Shown one piece after another: positions 1 through 7,481 of a stretch of DNA of 31,025 nt. The DNA comes from Mariaggregatimicrobium sp964498785. GTDB lineage: Bacteria > Zhuqueibacterota > Zhuqueibacteria > Thermofontimicrobiales > Thiofontviventaceae. The stretch is from positions 1 to 31,025 of the forward strand of contig CAZCJL010000078.1 of assembly GCA_964498785.1 (NCBI GenBank), written 5' to 3'. A model generated the notes under the pieces. The model was not told where the DNA came from. It did no database searches and saw nothing but the letters and a program-made list of their open reading frames with translations. Position 1 is the stretch's first letter; each line of letters begins with the position of its first letter. The position numbers and the translations under genes are program-made.

Positions 1-82
1 AAATACGACATAGCGGCAAGCGCCCATATCTACCATAAAATATTGAGAAGATACGTAAATAATGACCTAACATCCCCCATGG
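1..82. other. Window edge, possible tail of an unidentified ORF
   Basis: The first bases stay open in forward frame 1 (reading K-Y-D-I-A-A-S-A-H-I-Y-H-K and on) until they run into the repeat that begins near base 83. This could be the tail of a gene cut by the window edge and overrun by the repeat, but no family is recognisable and the piece is too short to call. Confidence 0.15.
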
Positions 83-210
83 ACTGTATCAAAAGTCCGA
101 TTTTCTCATTTGACGTCATTCCGGGCTTGTTTCGGAATCTCCTAATTATCAAAAAGTTAGGAGATTCCTGCATTCGCAGGAATGACACCAAAAAATGACT
201 TTTGATACAG
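83..210. repeat. MITE-like nested inverted repeat
   Basis: The outer arms ctgtatcaaaagtc (84-97) and gacttttgatacag (197-210) are perfect inverted repeats. Inside them, 115-145 and 157-186 form a second imperfect inverted pair (gtcattcc...ggaatctcctaa) around an 11-nt loop. The whole stretch can fold into one long hairpin and has no coding potential. The outer arm resembles the terminal inverted repeats of some IS families, so a non-autonomous transposon relic is likely. The inner arm belongs to a short palindrome family seen again at 10097-10123 and 30796-30823. Confidence 0.6.
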
Positions 211-313
211 CCCCGTCCTCCTTTGAACAGGGAATCTTTGCGCTGAATAACACTTTGATGAATCCTCCTTTGAAGGGGGACGGTTTCGCCAACGGCGAAA
301 CCCGGGGGATGTT
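211..313. repeat. Dispersed G-run repeat with hairpin
   Basis: Two direct copies of a cctcctttgaa...ggga unit lie at 217-233 and 264-280. They are followed by a perfect 9-bp hairpin, ggtttcgcc/ggcgaaacc, with a 3-nt loop (282-302). The string aacatccccc at 69-78 is the complement of gggggatgtt at 304-313, so the MITE-like element at 83-210 may have inserted into this older repeat. A related inverted element lies at 27607-27691. I see no gene in 314-452. Confidence 0.5.
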
Positions 314-452
314 CAGACCGTGAGCTCTTCTCCCAAAAACTAATAAATACTTATGAGACAACCTCCGCGTACTTTCCGGTCAGCACCTCAAAACAAATAA
401 ATCACATTTATCAATTTTCAATAATTATATATTAAATTAAATAAATTATTTA

Positions 453-481
453 TTGACTTACAATAAAATATTTTGTATATT
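453..481 (+). promoter_or_regulatory. Sigma-70-type promoter for the DUF2975/HTH pair
   Basis: A -35 box TTGACT (453-458) and a -10 box TATATT (476-481) are separated by exactly 17 bases, in an AT-rich region about 45 bases before the start codon at 525. The match to consensus is strong. Transcription start is inferred near 488. Confidence 0.65.
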
Positions 482-524
482 ATGAATCAAAATGATATCC
501 TGACACTAAAACAAAGGAGGAATT

Positions 525-1151
525 ATGAGCACCATTTTAACAGTCCCCAGAATTAAGTTTGTCATGAATCTCATTATTATTGTAATCTTGTTGAACGGGG
601 CATCCATTGTTCTGGAAAAATCGTACACACTACTTTTCAAACCACAGGACATCGAGCTCATCCGGCTGGAAATTCCCTGGACCCATCCGGTTCAGGATGT
701 GACCATTATGTTGCACGAGCATATTCTGGCGGAAAATCCCAACATCCACCGCACGGTCTCGACAAATATTTTCATCCATGATTTAATCGAGCGAATTTGT
801 CTGATTACGTTGATCATTCTCCTACTCATCCAAATCAAAAAACTGCTGATCGCCATCAATCAGGGCACGTTTTTCAAACCGGAAAACCTGTGTATTGTAC
901 GGAATCTGTCGCTGCTGGTGGGCATCTGGGTGATTGTCAATTTCATTCTCTATCAGATAATTTCGCTGTTCATCCCCACCAAGCTGATGTATGAGCGGAT
1001 CAATTTCACCACGCTGCAGGAATCGTTATTCCACAGCCTGATGACATCCATCGATTTCAAAATGTTATTTGTCGCCATCGTGCTGTATGTGATCACGATT
1101 TCATTCAGGGAGGGATATTCGCTAAAAGAACAGGCAGAACTGACAATTTAG
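525..1151 (+). CDS. DUF2975 family integral membrane protein
   Basis: This 208-residue protein has four hydrophobic segments, near residues 15-35, 88-105, 128-150 and 178-197, with a polar loop between the first two. That is the layout of the DUF2975 (YoaS-like) family. The start is well supported: a perfect AAAGGAGG ribosome binding site lies just before the ATG. The next gene starts 11 bases downstream and encodes a small Cro/C1-type regulator. This DUF2975-plus-HTH pairing is a known arrangement (YoaS/YozG in Bacillus subtilis). The molecular role of the family is not established. The pairing suggests a membrane partner that influences, or is controlled by, the regulator. Confidence 0.8.
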   Translation: MSTILTVPRIKFVMNLIIIVILLNGASIVLEKSYTLLFKPQDIELIRLEIPWTHPVQDVTIMLHEHILAENPNIHRTVSTNIFIHDLIERICLITLIILLLIQIKKLLIAINQGTFFKPENLCIVRNLSLLVGIWVIVNFILYQIISLFIPTKLMYERINFTTLQESLFHSLMTSIDFKMLFVAIVLYVITISFREGYSLKEQAELTI

Positions 1152-1162
1152 AGGGAAGACCA

Positions 1163-1375
1163 ATGGCTATCATCATAAATTTAGACGTCATGCTCGCGAA
1201 GCGCAAAATGAAGCTCAACGTGCTGTCCGAACATGTGGGAATCACGATTTCCAATTTATCGATCTTAAAACAGGGCAAGGCAAAAGCGATCAAACTTTCT
1301 ACTCTGGATGCGATCTGCAAAGCCCTCGATTGCCAGCCCGGGGATATTCTGGAGTGGCGGGAAGCGAATAATTAA
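1163..1375 (+). CDS. Cro/C1-type HTH regulator, YozG-like
   Basis: This 70-residue protein is a single helix-turn-helix domain. It has the family's characteristic order: an N-terminal hydrophobic strand with Asn-Leu-Asp, an Arg-Lys-Met-Lys turn, the recognition region around I-T-I-S-N-L-S-I-L-K-Q-G-K-A-K-A, and the closing A-L-D-C-Q-P-G-D-I-L-E motif typical of the HTH_26 (YozG/YdbL) group. A GAGGGA ribosome binding site precedes the ATG, and the gene lies 11 bases after the DUF2975 gene, so the two are almost certainly co-transcribed. It probably acts as a small DNA-binding regulator, perhaps of its own operon. Targets cannot be read from the sequence. Confidence 0.85.
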   Translation: MAIIINLDVMLAKRKMKLNVLSEHVGITISNLSILKQGKAKAIKLSTLDAICKALDCQPGDILEWREANN

Positions 1376-1425
1376 ACAAAATAACATTTATTGCGTATGA
1401 GGCGACATAAAAAAAAGCTTGTCAT

Positions 1426-1746
1426 TAACAAGTTGTCCGGGCGAACAAGCTAAACGCGGATGAAATTACGAAAAATCTGGAGCAGGGACTTTTCTACGCC
1501 TCGTCGGGAGTGGAACTCGACGACATCATCGTGAAACCAACCGCTATCGAAATTAAGATCACTCCGTTTAGCGAAAGCAGCTATTGCACAGACTTCATCG
1601 GCGATGGCGGAGAGATTCTCAAAACGACTTATGAAAACCCAGCCCGGTTTGAACTGACAAGCAGACAAAGCTACGTCCGCGCCAACATTCGCAGCTCGAA
1701 TGGGCAGCGCGCCTGGATCCAGCCGGTTTTCGTGACCACTCAATAA
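1426..1746 (+). pseudogene. C-terminal remnant of a PHP-domain phosphoesterase
   Basis: Translation from 1426 gives about 106 residues up to a stop at 1744-1746. The start of the fragment reads V-R-A-N-K-L-N-A-D-E-I-T-K-N-L-E-Q-G, followed by L-F-Y-A-S-S-G-V-E-L, and the end carries S-Y-V-R-A-N-I...Q-R-A-W-I-Q-P-V-F-V. These match the last third of PHP-domain metal-dependent phosphoesterases, where A-L-x-x-G-x-F-Y-A-S-x-G and the closing R-x-x-G-x-x-A-W-x-Q-P are typical. The metal-binding N-terminal two thirds is absent. In-frame stops lie at 1408-1410 and 1423-1425, and no start or ribosome binding site is credible, although a GTG at 1510 would open a shorter ORF. The fragment should have no activity. 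Confidence 0.7.
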
Positions 1747-2298
1747 AATTGTTCGGATAATTCGGATGCCTCCTGTTCTGCGGATGAAGGATTGGGGGCA
1801 TTTGTTTTTTATTTAACAATATTTGCTCTCAGTTTTAAACCCTTTTGATTGAATGTGTGTTTTCTATTAAATATACACATTCGCCTGATAATTTATAATA
1901 TTTTTATTAGTGGCCAATCGATAAATACGCTGAAAGCGTAATACAACAAAGCCCAGGGCGCCTGTTGTTGGCGCCCTGGGTTATATAAATCAACCAACAG
2001 AAAAGAATCCCAACGGGATTCCACATTTCTTTATGGAACACTTTCAGTCATTTTTCATTTTTCAATACCGGGGATTGAAAAGCACAACCTCCGGCTCGGC
2101 TGTTTAACGCCTTCGGCGTTAGCCATTGATATTCGGAATAGTGCCGGCAGGAACGAAATGTCTGTAAAAAAAGCAAACAGGAAGAAATGGAGTCCAGTCA
2201 GGGATGGGTTGGCAATGCTTTGTATTGGACTAAAGAGTTATTGCTTCAAAAGGGTCGACAACCTCTAAAAACTCAAATTCTTCAAAATCGCGAACATT
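1747..2298. other. Non-coding stretch with hairpins
   Basis: There is no convincing gene here. The stretch holds the 11-bp hairpin at 1952-1980, a smaller hairpin taacgcc/ggcgtta at 2105-2121, and a G/C-rich string, gtgccggcaggaacgaaatg (2142-2161), which resembles short repeats often found near insertion sequences. It reads as decayed DNA between the PHP remnant and the antitoxin-like ORF. Confidence 0.5.
1952..1980 (+). terminator. Strong perfect hairpin, possible terminator
   Basis: cccagggcgcc (1952-1962) and ggcgccctggg (1970-1980) form a perfect 11-bp stem with a 7-nt loop. It is followed by ttatataaat rather than a clean T-run. It could stop transcription coming from the 525-1375 operon, or be a palindromic repeat. 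Orientation is uncertain. Confidence 0.45.
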
Positions 2299-2592
2299 TT
2301 AAAATCCTCTCTCAGAGTACATTTCATCCCGGTCAACATGAACTTCTTCGCCCAAACTGAATTGGCGGACTTTAAATTTCCCCTTTTTGGTTTTTGCTGG
2401 TTTCGCCTTAATGTCACTTTTAAGGGATTGAAGAATCAGTTCGATAATTTTAATTCGCTCTTCTATAGATGACTTATTCTCGACTTTGACAGTTGAAGCC
2501 CAAAACCAGCGTCTGATTTCTCGTAAGTCATTAATAAACAATATGGCGATTTTCGTCAAGCTCAAAAACCTGTGGACAAAAAATATCTTCAT
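2299..2592 (-). CDS. VapB-like antitoxin remnant with foreign N-terminus
   Basis: The last 60 or so residues contain S-S-I-E-E-R-I-K-I-I-E-L-I-L-Q-S-L-K, then a basic K-P-A-K-T-K-K-G-K-F-K-V-R linker, and end with F-S-L-G-E-E-V-H-V-D-R-D-E-M-Y-S-E-R-G. That ending is typical of small antitoxins paired with PIN-domain toxins in cyanobacteria and FCB-group bacteria. The first 36 residues do not look like the family and partly derive from a 17-nt repeat bordering the IS1634-type element. The original start was probably near T-V-K-V-E-N-K. No PIN-domain toxin follows. I read it as an orphaned, rearranged antitoxin gene, possibly not expressed. Confidence 0.4.
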   Translation of the reverse strand: MKIFFVHRFLSLTKIAILFINDLREIRRWFWASTVKVENKSSIEERIKIIELILQSLKSDIKAKPAKTKKGKFKVRQFSLGEEVHVDRDEMYSERGF

Positions 2593-3753
2593 TTTCCTCT
2601 AAATTGCAACATTCTATTGCTTTTCTAATGGCATTTTTCTATATTATGGCATGTTTTTGAAAGTCACGAAATCCGGGGCTTATGAATATCTTCGCCTCGT
2701 CCACTCTTATTGGGAACATGGTAAACCCAAGCAACAGGTGATTGCTAATCTTGGGCGGCTTGATCTATTAAAGCAGAACGGACAATTACGTCGATTGGGA
2801 AAGAAATTTCTGGCATTGGATGGGATAGAAGCTCCCACACTGGACGATATAGAAGAGCTGAACCGGCTTTGTTACGGCGATATTGTTTATAAAAAATTGT
2901 GGGATAAATATAAATTCAGCTCGCTCCTCTCCAAAGTCGTCTCTACCAAGAAAATTCAGTATGATTTTGTAAACACAGTTTACTTGTTAGTAATCGATCG
3001 TTTGCTCAATCCCCGCAGCAAATTAGCCTGTTTTCAGCGTCAGGAGAACTATCTCAATATCTCAGATGTCAAGCTGCAGCATCTTTATCGATGTTTAGAT
3101 ATGTTGGCAGACGCGAAAGTGGCGATTGAGACATCAATTTTTGATCGGCAGAAGGATTTGTTTCATGCGTCGATGGATGTTGTTTTTTACGATGTCACGA
3201 CATTCCATTTTGAGAGCAATCGTGCGGATGATTTACGGGATTTTGGTTTTAGCAAAGCTGGGAAATTTAACGAAGTTCAAGTGGTGATGGGACTGATAAT
3301 CGACCTCGATGGTAATCCGATTGGCTATGATCTTTTCCCTGGCAATACATTTGACGGCAACACGTTGCTGGACGCATTGGCTGCTTTAAAACAGCGATTT
3401 TCTATTCGGAAATTGATTTTTGTGGCAGATAAAGCGATCAACAGTAAAAAGAATCTCCATTGTTTTATGTCGTTTGTCTTAGAGCGAGCTTTGGAAAGGA
3501 AGTTAAAATCGAATAAGATTGAGGCGTCGCCGGAGACGATCAAAGAAGCGCTTCAATCAATGGAAGTGTCGGAAATATTATTCCAGGGTGAGCGCTATTA
3601 TTTGAAGGCAAAACATCAGTCATTGGCGAGCAAGATACTCAAGGCTTTGCGGATTAAGCATTTGAAAAACATATCCTCTAAAGAGGAACTATCTACACAA
3701 TTGAATTAAAAATAGCAAGTTGCCCTCACACATCACCAAAAACCTGTGGACAA
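2563..3753. mobile_element. Internally deleted IS1634-family insertion sequence
   Basis: A transposase gene (2651-3709) is flanked by a perfect 17-nt direct repeat, caaaaacctgtggacaa, at 2563-2579 and 3737-3753. IS1634 and IS1549 are known for making long target duplications of variable length, so the direct repeat fits this family. Clear terminal inverted repeats just inside the repeats are not visible, so the boundaries are provisional. A second pair, an 18-nt inverted repeat at 2477-2494 and 3808-3825, lies outside these limits. The element is shorter than usual because the transposase lacks its centre. Confidence 0.5.
2651..3709 (+). CDS. IS1634-family transposase, in-frame internal deletion
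   Basis: This 352-residue DDE transposase has the family N-terminus: a F-L-K-V-T-K-S-G start, then K-Q-Q-V-I-A-N-L-G-R-L-D. The first catalytic Asp lies in V-F-Y-D-V-T-T-F-H-F-E-S (about residue 180), and the second in L-I-F-V-A-D-K-A-I-N-S-K-K-N (about residue 260). Directly after K-K-N-L the sequence jumps to H-C-F-M-S-F-V-L-E-R-A-L-E-R-K-L, a motif that normally lies well over 100 residues further on. The region with the third catalytic residue (Y-x2-R-x3-E-x6-K) is therefore missing. Full family members are roughly 500-600 residues. The deletion kept the frame. The protein should be catalytically dead but could still bind element ends. Confidence 0.75.
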   Translation: MFLKVTKSGAYEYLRLVHSYWEHGKPKQQVIANLGRLDLLKQNGQLRRLGKKFLALDGIEAPTLDDIEELNRLCYGDIVYKKLWDKYKFSSLLSKVVSTKKIQYDFVNTVYLLVIDRLLNPRSKLACFQRQENYLNISDVKLQHLYRCLDMLADAKVAIETSIFDRQKDLFHASMDVVFYDVTTFHFESNRADDLRDFGFSKAGKFNEVQVVMGLIIDLDGNPIGYDLFPGNTFDGNTLLDALAALKQRFSIRKLIFVADKAINSKKNLHCFMSFVLERALERKLKSNKIEASPETIKEALQSMEVSEILFQGERYYLKAKHQSLASKILKALRIKHLKNISSKEELSTQLN

Positions 3754-3802
3754 TTATCGCATTTTTGAATTTATCAGATTAGTATTTTCAATAACTTATG
3801 TA

Positions 3803-4146
3803 AGGAAAACTGTCAAAGTCGAGAAAAAGGCAAAAGCTAGTGGTGGATTCGGAAAAATGTTGAAAGCTGACTAAATGGTTATTCTGTATATCGGAGAATA
3901 AGGCGAACAAAGTTTGCAGGATGGAAAGTTTAATCTGGTTGAATCGTATATCTTCAATACAAATAGTAAGCTTCAGTCTGCGAAAGGTCTGCTTGATCGG
4001 GTCATAAACAGTAACAAGGCGAATCCTGATCATCCTGACGTTGCTTCCGTCTTGCAACGCCACAAAGCGTTGCTGGAAAAACTTACTGCATTTACCACCA
4101 AGGCCAATGGAAAAGAAGCAGACTTAAAGCAAGCCGCTACACACAC
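3803..4146 (+). pseudogene. Unidentified broken ORF
   Basis: One forward frame from 3803 reads R-K-T-V-K-V-E-K-K-A-K-A-S-G-G-F-G-K-M-L-K-A-D, stops, stops again at 3899-3901, then continues as S-L-Q-D-G-K-F-N-L-V-E-S-Y-I-F and a helical stretch with N-K-A-N-P-D-H-P-D-V-A-S-V-L-Q-R-H-K. From about 4147 it runs into a dispersed repeat, so the original C-terminus is lost. The longest open piece is 3914-4195. No family is recognised. The in-frame stops and the repeat make a functional product unlikely. Confidence 0.4.
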
Positions 4147-4593
4147 TTTATTTTCAAAACGTTACACAAACAATAGTAACTCGAATTTTTCTTAACTCAG
4201 TTTGAAAAGTAATGTGTAACCGATCACGGGGTAGAAATTATAGTGTTATAAGTTATTGTAAATATGGAGTGCAATCCCTTTATGGATTGCACTGCGACGC
4301 ATAAAGAGGCTGTCTACGAACTACCCTTGCGAAGGTTTTTCAAAACGGGACAAGCTGTATCTTGATACATATTCATGAATTTATCTATATATTGTGTTGT
4401 CGCGAAACCTTCTCAAGGGTTTTCCCGGCGATATCAAAGTTCCCGGACAGGCTCTAAAGTCGTCGCACTCCAACTCTTTAGATATTAAAGAATCCATTAT
4501 TATTACCCTGTGATCAGCTACAGTAATGTGCACACACGTTATTGTTTTTCTGTGACCTCTGTGCTTCTGTGGCACGTTTTGTGAATAATGCAG
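4147..4593. repeat. Dispersed repeat, copy 1, split by an insertion
   Basis: Bases 4147-4215 and 4522-4593 together match the uninterrupted copy at 10201-10338 almost base for base, through landmarks such as gttacacaaacaat, ttaactcagtttgaaaag and ctgtgacctctgtgcttctg. The 306 bases in between are absent from the other copy and form a separate element. Confidence 0.75.
4216..4521. mobile_element. 306-bp MITE with terminal inverted repeats and 8-bp target duplication
   Basis: The ends gtaaccgatcacgggg (4216-4231) and, reading inward on the other strand, gtagctgatcacaggg (4506-4521) match at 13 of 16 positions. The flanking agtaatgt is present on both sides (4208-4215 and 4522-4529) but only once in the uninterrupted repeat (10267-10274), which is the hallmark of an insertion. 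The inside is non-coding and rich in dyads: gtgcaatcc/ggattgcac near 4268-4291, and a loose inverted pair at 4318-4340 and 4403-4425. A 23-nt internal piece recurs inverted at 14717-14739. No transposase is encoded, so mobility would depend on an enzyme elsewhere. Confidence 0.75.
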
Positions 4594-4738
4594 GATAAGT
4601 GATTTTTCAATCAAATGAAATCTTGAACAAATTTTTATTAAGCTCTGACATTTGCTCAGGTAGACCTGCCCGCCTGGGCAACCTAACCAAAGGGTTCAAA
4701 TCCATCTCATAATCAGTCAACCGTCAACAACTTTTTCG

Positions 4739-4824
4739 TTAAAATACGCGATCTCCGATCCGCACCACATAAGGGTAAACGCCTGCCGGCAGATATGCTG
4801 CCTGAAATCTCTCTTCATGCCGAC
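4739..4824 (-). pseudogene. Tail of a secretion/sorting-domain protein
   Basis: The minus strand reads E-E-R-F-Q-A-A-Y-L-P-A-G-V-Y-P-Y-V-V-R-I and ends G-D-R-V-F before a TAA at 4739-4741. The L-P-A-G-V-Y...R-I-G-D core is typical of the last strands of type-IX-secretion sorting domains and FlgD-like C-terminal domains of large exported proteins in FCB-group bacteria. Only about 25 residues remain. They overlap the end of the mechanosensitive-channel gene in another frame, and there is no start. It is a leftover from a deleted exported protein. Confidence 0.5.
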
Positions 4825-5666
4825 CCGGCACATCTTGTCTCACGTTTTTGAAGCTCATCGCTCGCCTGCTCAGGCTCTTTCCCAAACCAGACAACGCGCT
4901 GCGGAAAAGCGATTTCAATCCCCTCTGCTTCCAGCGCTTTTTTTAACTTTAATAACAGATTTGTTTTTAATTCATACCAGTTACTCGCGGGCGCCCAAAC
5001 CCATACCGCAATATTGACTGAATTATCCCCGAAATTATCCACAAACGCTTTTGGTGCAGGATTCTTCAACGCTAATGCCTGTTGATCGATTACATTTTTT
5101 ATGATAGCGATTGCTTTATCCGCATCATCGCTATAGCGAATTCCAACGACATAGTTAATTCTACGCACAATATTGGAGACAAAATTAATAACGCTGGTTG
5201 TAAAAACCAGTTGATTCGGTATTCGGACATATAAACCATCATACGTTCTTAGTGTTGTTGAAATAATCCGAATGTCTTCAACATATCCGCGGATATTATT
5301 GATTTCGACCTGGTCGCCAATTTTAATCGGCCGCTCGACGATTAAAAACAAACCAGAAATCAGATTACTGACGAGGCTTTGACTGGCGAAACCAACAACG
5401 AGACCGGCCACTCCGCCGGCCACCAGCAAGCCGGATGGATTTAACCCAAGATTTCCCAGAATTGAAAGCACGACAATAATCATGATGCTGTACGTAACGA
5501 TTTTTACGATCAATTCAAGATGATCTTTGCTCATTTTTTCTTTTAGCGCCCGGCGCACATATACAGCGATGCGGTTGGTAATTAAAATAACAATAATAAA
5601 AATGGTTATCGAAATCGCCAGATTTAGTACTGTTATATCGCCATAAATTTTTTTATCAAATATCAT
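4815..5666 (-). CDS. mscS: Small-conductance mechanosensitive channel (MscS family)
   Basis: This 283-residue protein has N-terminal membrane helices near residues 12-32 and 52-75, then the pore-lining helix, rich in Gly and Ala (G-L-L-V-A-G-G-V-A-G-L-V-V-G-F-A-S-Q-S), and the hallmark S-G-L-F-L-I-V-E-R-P-I-K-I-G-D that opens the cytoplasmic beta domain. The alpha/beta C-terminal domain ends with the usual I-E-I-A-F-P-Q-R motif. The protein would form a heptameric inner-membrane pore that opens under membrane tension and releases solutes after a drop in osmolarity. It overlaps the preceding DUF432 gene by 4 bases (ATGA), so the two are translationally coupled. The last 15 or so residues are poorly conserved and run into a foreign remnant, so the very end may have been altered. 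Confidence 0.9.
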   Translation of the reverse strand: MIFDKKIYGDITVLNLAISITIFIIVILITNRIAVYVRRALKEKMSKDHLELIVKIVTYSIMIIVVLSILGNLGLNPSGLLVAGGVAGLVVGFASQSLVSNLISGLFLIVERPIKIGDQVEINNIRGYVEDIRIISTTLRTYDGLYVRIPNQLVFTTSVINFVSNIVRRINYVVGIRYSDDADKAIAIIKNVIDQQALALKNPAPKAFVDNFGDNSVNIAVWVWAPASNWYELKTNLLLKLKKALEAEGIEIAFPQRVVWFGKEPEQASDELQKRETRCAGSA

Positions 5667-6370
5667 ATCCCATCCCTCATCACAAATTTTGTGGTTGTCA
5701 GTTGAAGTTTTTTTGCATTATACAATTCGACGGATTTTGTCATCTTTTTTTCGATGGAAGAGTCAATAAAATCTGTTTCCGCACTTTGTTCAGTAAAAAT
5801 TTTCATCTCTGCTTTTAAACCGACAAACTTGCTATTATAATAAATCTTCATCCCGTAACAGTTGAAAACGGCTCGTTTTACTTCGAGCCAGCCCGATGAT
5901 TTATTTGTTATCGAAAATTCTATTGCCCCTTCATGCATAAGATCTAATTCCGGGAGCAACGTATCTACAGCACTTTTCCAATATTTACAGAGAACGCCAT
6001 TAATGGGATCGCCATATAATGTATATTTTTGTGGTAAAATATTAAACACATCCAAAAGCTCAAAGGATTTGCTCCCCATGATGAACACCCCTATTTCTAT
6101 AGGAAATCTGAGATAAATTCTTCTGCTTGCACGAGGCTCTGTAAATAATGCGGTATCAAATTCAATCAATAAATATGGCGTCAGCTTTTTAGGTTGATTG
6201 ATGGGTTTAATCGGAGAGACAATTATCTTTTTATTTGTCGCTAATAACTTCTTTTCAACGGATTCATTGCCAAAAGTCCTTTTATAAAGTGTAATATCCG
6301 AATCGGCGAGCGTTTCGATTAAAATGTTTTCCTGCTCAATGTGAAAGGGAATGTTATATGACCCAAACAT
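5663..6370 (-). CDS. DUF432 family protein
   Basis: This is a 235-residue soluble protein without signal peptide or membrane helices. It shows the features I associate with DUF432: an N-terminal G-S-Y-N-I-P-F-H-I-E, a central F-P-I-E-I-G-V-F-I, then Q-K-Y-T-L-Y-G-D-P...G-V-L-C-K-Y-W-K-S, and V-F-N-C-Y-G-M-K-I-Y-Y further on. The family was described mainly from archaea and has no established function. The gene sits between corA (18 bases upstream) and mscS (4-base overlap), so it probably serves the same ion or osmotic response, perhaps as a cytoplasmic partner of the channel. That role is inference. An AGGAG site precedes the ATG. Confidence 0.7.
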   Translation of the reverse strand: MFGSYNIPFHIEQENILIETLADSDITLYKRTFGNESVEKKLLATNKKIIVSPIKPINQPKKLTPYLLIEFDTALFTEPRASRRIYLRFPIEIGVFIMGSKSFELLDVFNILPQKYTLYGDPINGVLCKYWKSAVDTLLPELDLMHEGAIEFSITNKSSGWLEVKRAVFNCYGMKIYYNSKFVGLKAEMKIFTEQSAETDFIDSSIEKKMTKSVELYNAKKLQLTTTKFVMRDGI

Positions 6371-6388
6371 ATTAACTCCTGTTCTCGA

Positions 6389-7468
6389 TTAAAACCATTT
6401 TTTACGTCTGAAAAAAATCACCATGACAATAGCGATAATGATCATCACAGCCCAGACGACAAAATATCCGTAATGCCACTTTAAATCTGGCATATATTCA
6501 AAATTCATTCCATATATCCCGGCAATAAAGGTCAATGGAATAAAAATAGTTGCAATGATCGTTAACACTTTCATTACCTCATTCATTTTATTACTGACAA
6601 TTGATAAATAAGTATCCAACATTCCCGAGACGATGTCCCGCAAAGTTTCCACAGTATCAATTACCTGGATTGTATGATCATAAACATCTTTCAGATAGAT
6701 GCGGGTGGTCTTCAGGATAAGAGACGATTCCCCTCTTTCCAGTGCACTGATCACTTCCCTGAGCGGCCAAATCGATTTTCGGATCATCAGCATTTTACTT
6801 TTCAACGAATATATTTGCTGTATTGTATTTTGTCCCGAATTTTGCAGTAACTGGTCTTCAAGAATCTCCATGGTTTCGCCAATTTTTTCCAGGATCAAAA
6901 AGTAATTATCAACAATCGCATCAACGAGAGCGTACGCCAGATAATCAGATTTTCTCTTTGAAACACGAATCTTACCATTTCGGATTCTGTCTCGTACCGG
7001 AGTGAAGACATCTCCTGCTCTCTCCTGAAAAGTGAACACATAGTTCTTCCCAAAAATGATGCTGATCTGCTCATTATGAAGTTCGTCATCCTCGGTTCGA
7101 TACTCCAGCATTTTAAGTACAATAAAAATATAGTCCCCATTATCTTCTATTTTGGGTCGATGGCCGGTATTAAGGATATCTTCCAGTACAAGTGGATGAA
7201 TGTTGTAGCAATGTCCCATTTTCTCGATTAAGTCGACGTCGTGAAGCCCATCAATGTTGATCCAGCTAACCGAGGGTGTGTCACGATATTGGAATATCTC
7301 TTCAATCGTGCTTAGTTCTTTTTCAATAAACTCATGTTCGTTATAGTCAATAACCTGTATTCGTATTTTTTCAGCCTTTTTTTCACCCACATGAATTAAC
7401 GTTCCGGGAGGCAGACCAGCTTTCTTATGTCTTTTGATTTTGTGCTTGCCTAATGTGAATTTAGCCAC
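6389..7468 (-). CDS. corA: CorA-type magnesium/cobalt transporter
   Basis: The protein has 359 residues, the usual CorA length. A large N-terminal cytoplasmic domain is followed by a long helical stalk and two C-terminal membrane helices. The first helix ends in the signature Y-G-M-N (in F-I-A-G-I-Y-G-M-N-F-E-Y), which forms the ion selectivity filter, and the protein ends with the basic R-R-K-K-W-F. It would form a homopentameric channel for Mg2+ (also Co2+ and Ni2+) in the inner membrane. The start is a GTG at 7468 with GGAGG five bases before it. An in-frame alternative would remove conserved N-terminal residues. It lies 13 bases after the LapA gene and 18 before the DUF432 gene, in one operon. 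Confidence 0.93.
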   Translation of the reverse strand: MAKFTLGKHKIKRHKKAGLPPGTLIHVGEKKAEKIRIQVIDYNEHEFIEKELSTIEEIFQYRDTPSVSWINIDGLHDVDLIEKMGHCYNIHPLVLEDILNTGHRPKIEDNGDYIFIVLKMLEYRTEDDELHNEQISIIFGKNYVFTFQERAGDVFTPVRDRIRNGKIRVSKRKSDYLAYALVDAIVDNYFLILEKIGETMEILEDQLLQNSGQNTIQQIYSLKSKMLMIRKSIWPLREVISALERGESSLILKTTRIYLKDVYDHTIQVIDTVETLRDIVSGMLDTYLSIVSNKMNEVMKVLTIIATIFIPLTFIAGIYGMNFEYMPDLKWHYGYFVVWAVMIIIAIVMVIFFRRKKWF

Positions 7469-7481
7469 AGAAACCTCCGTT

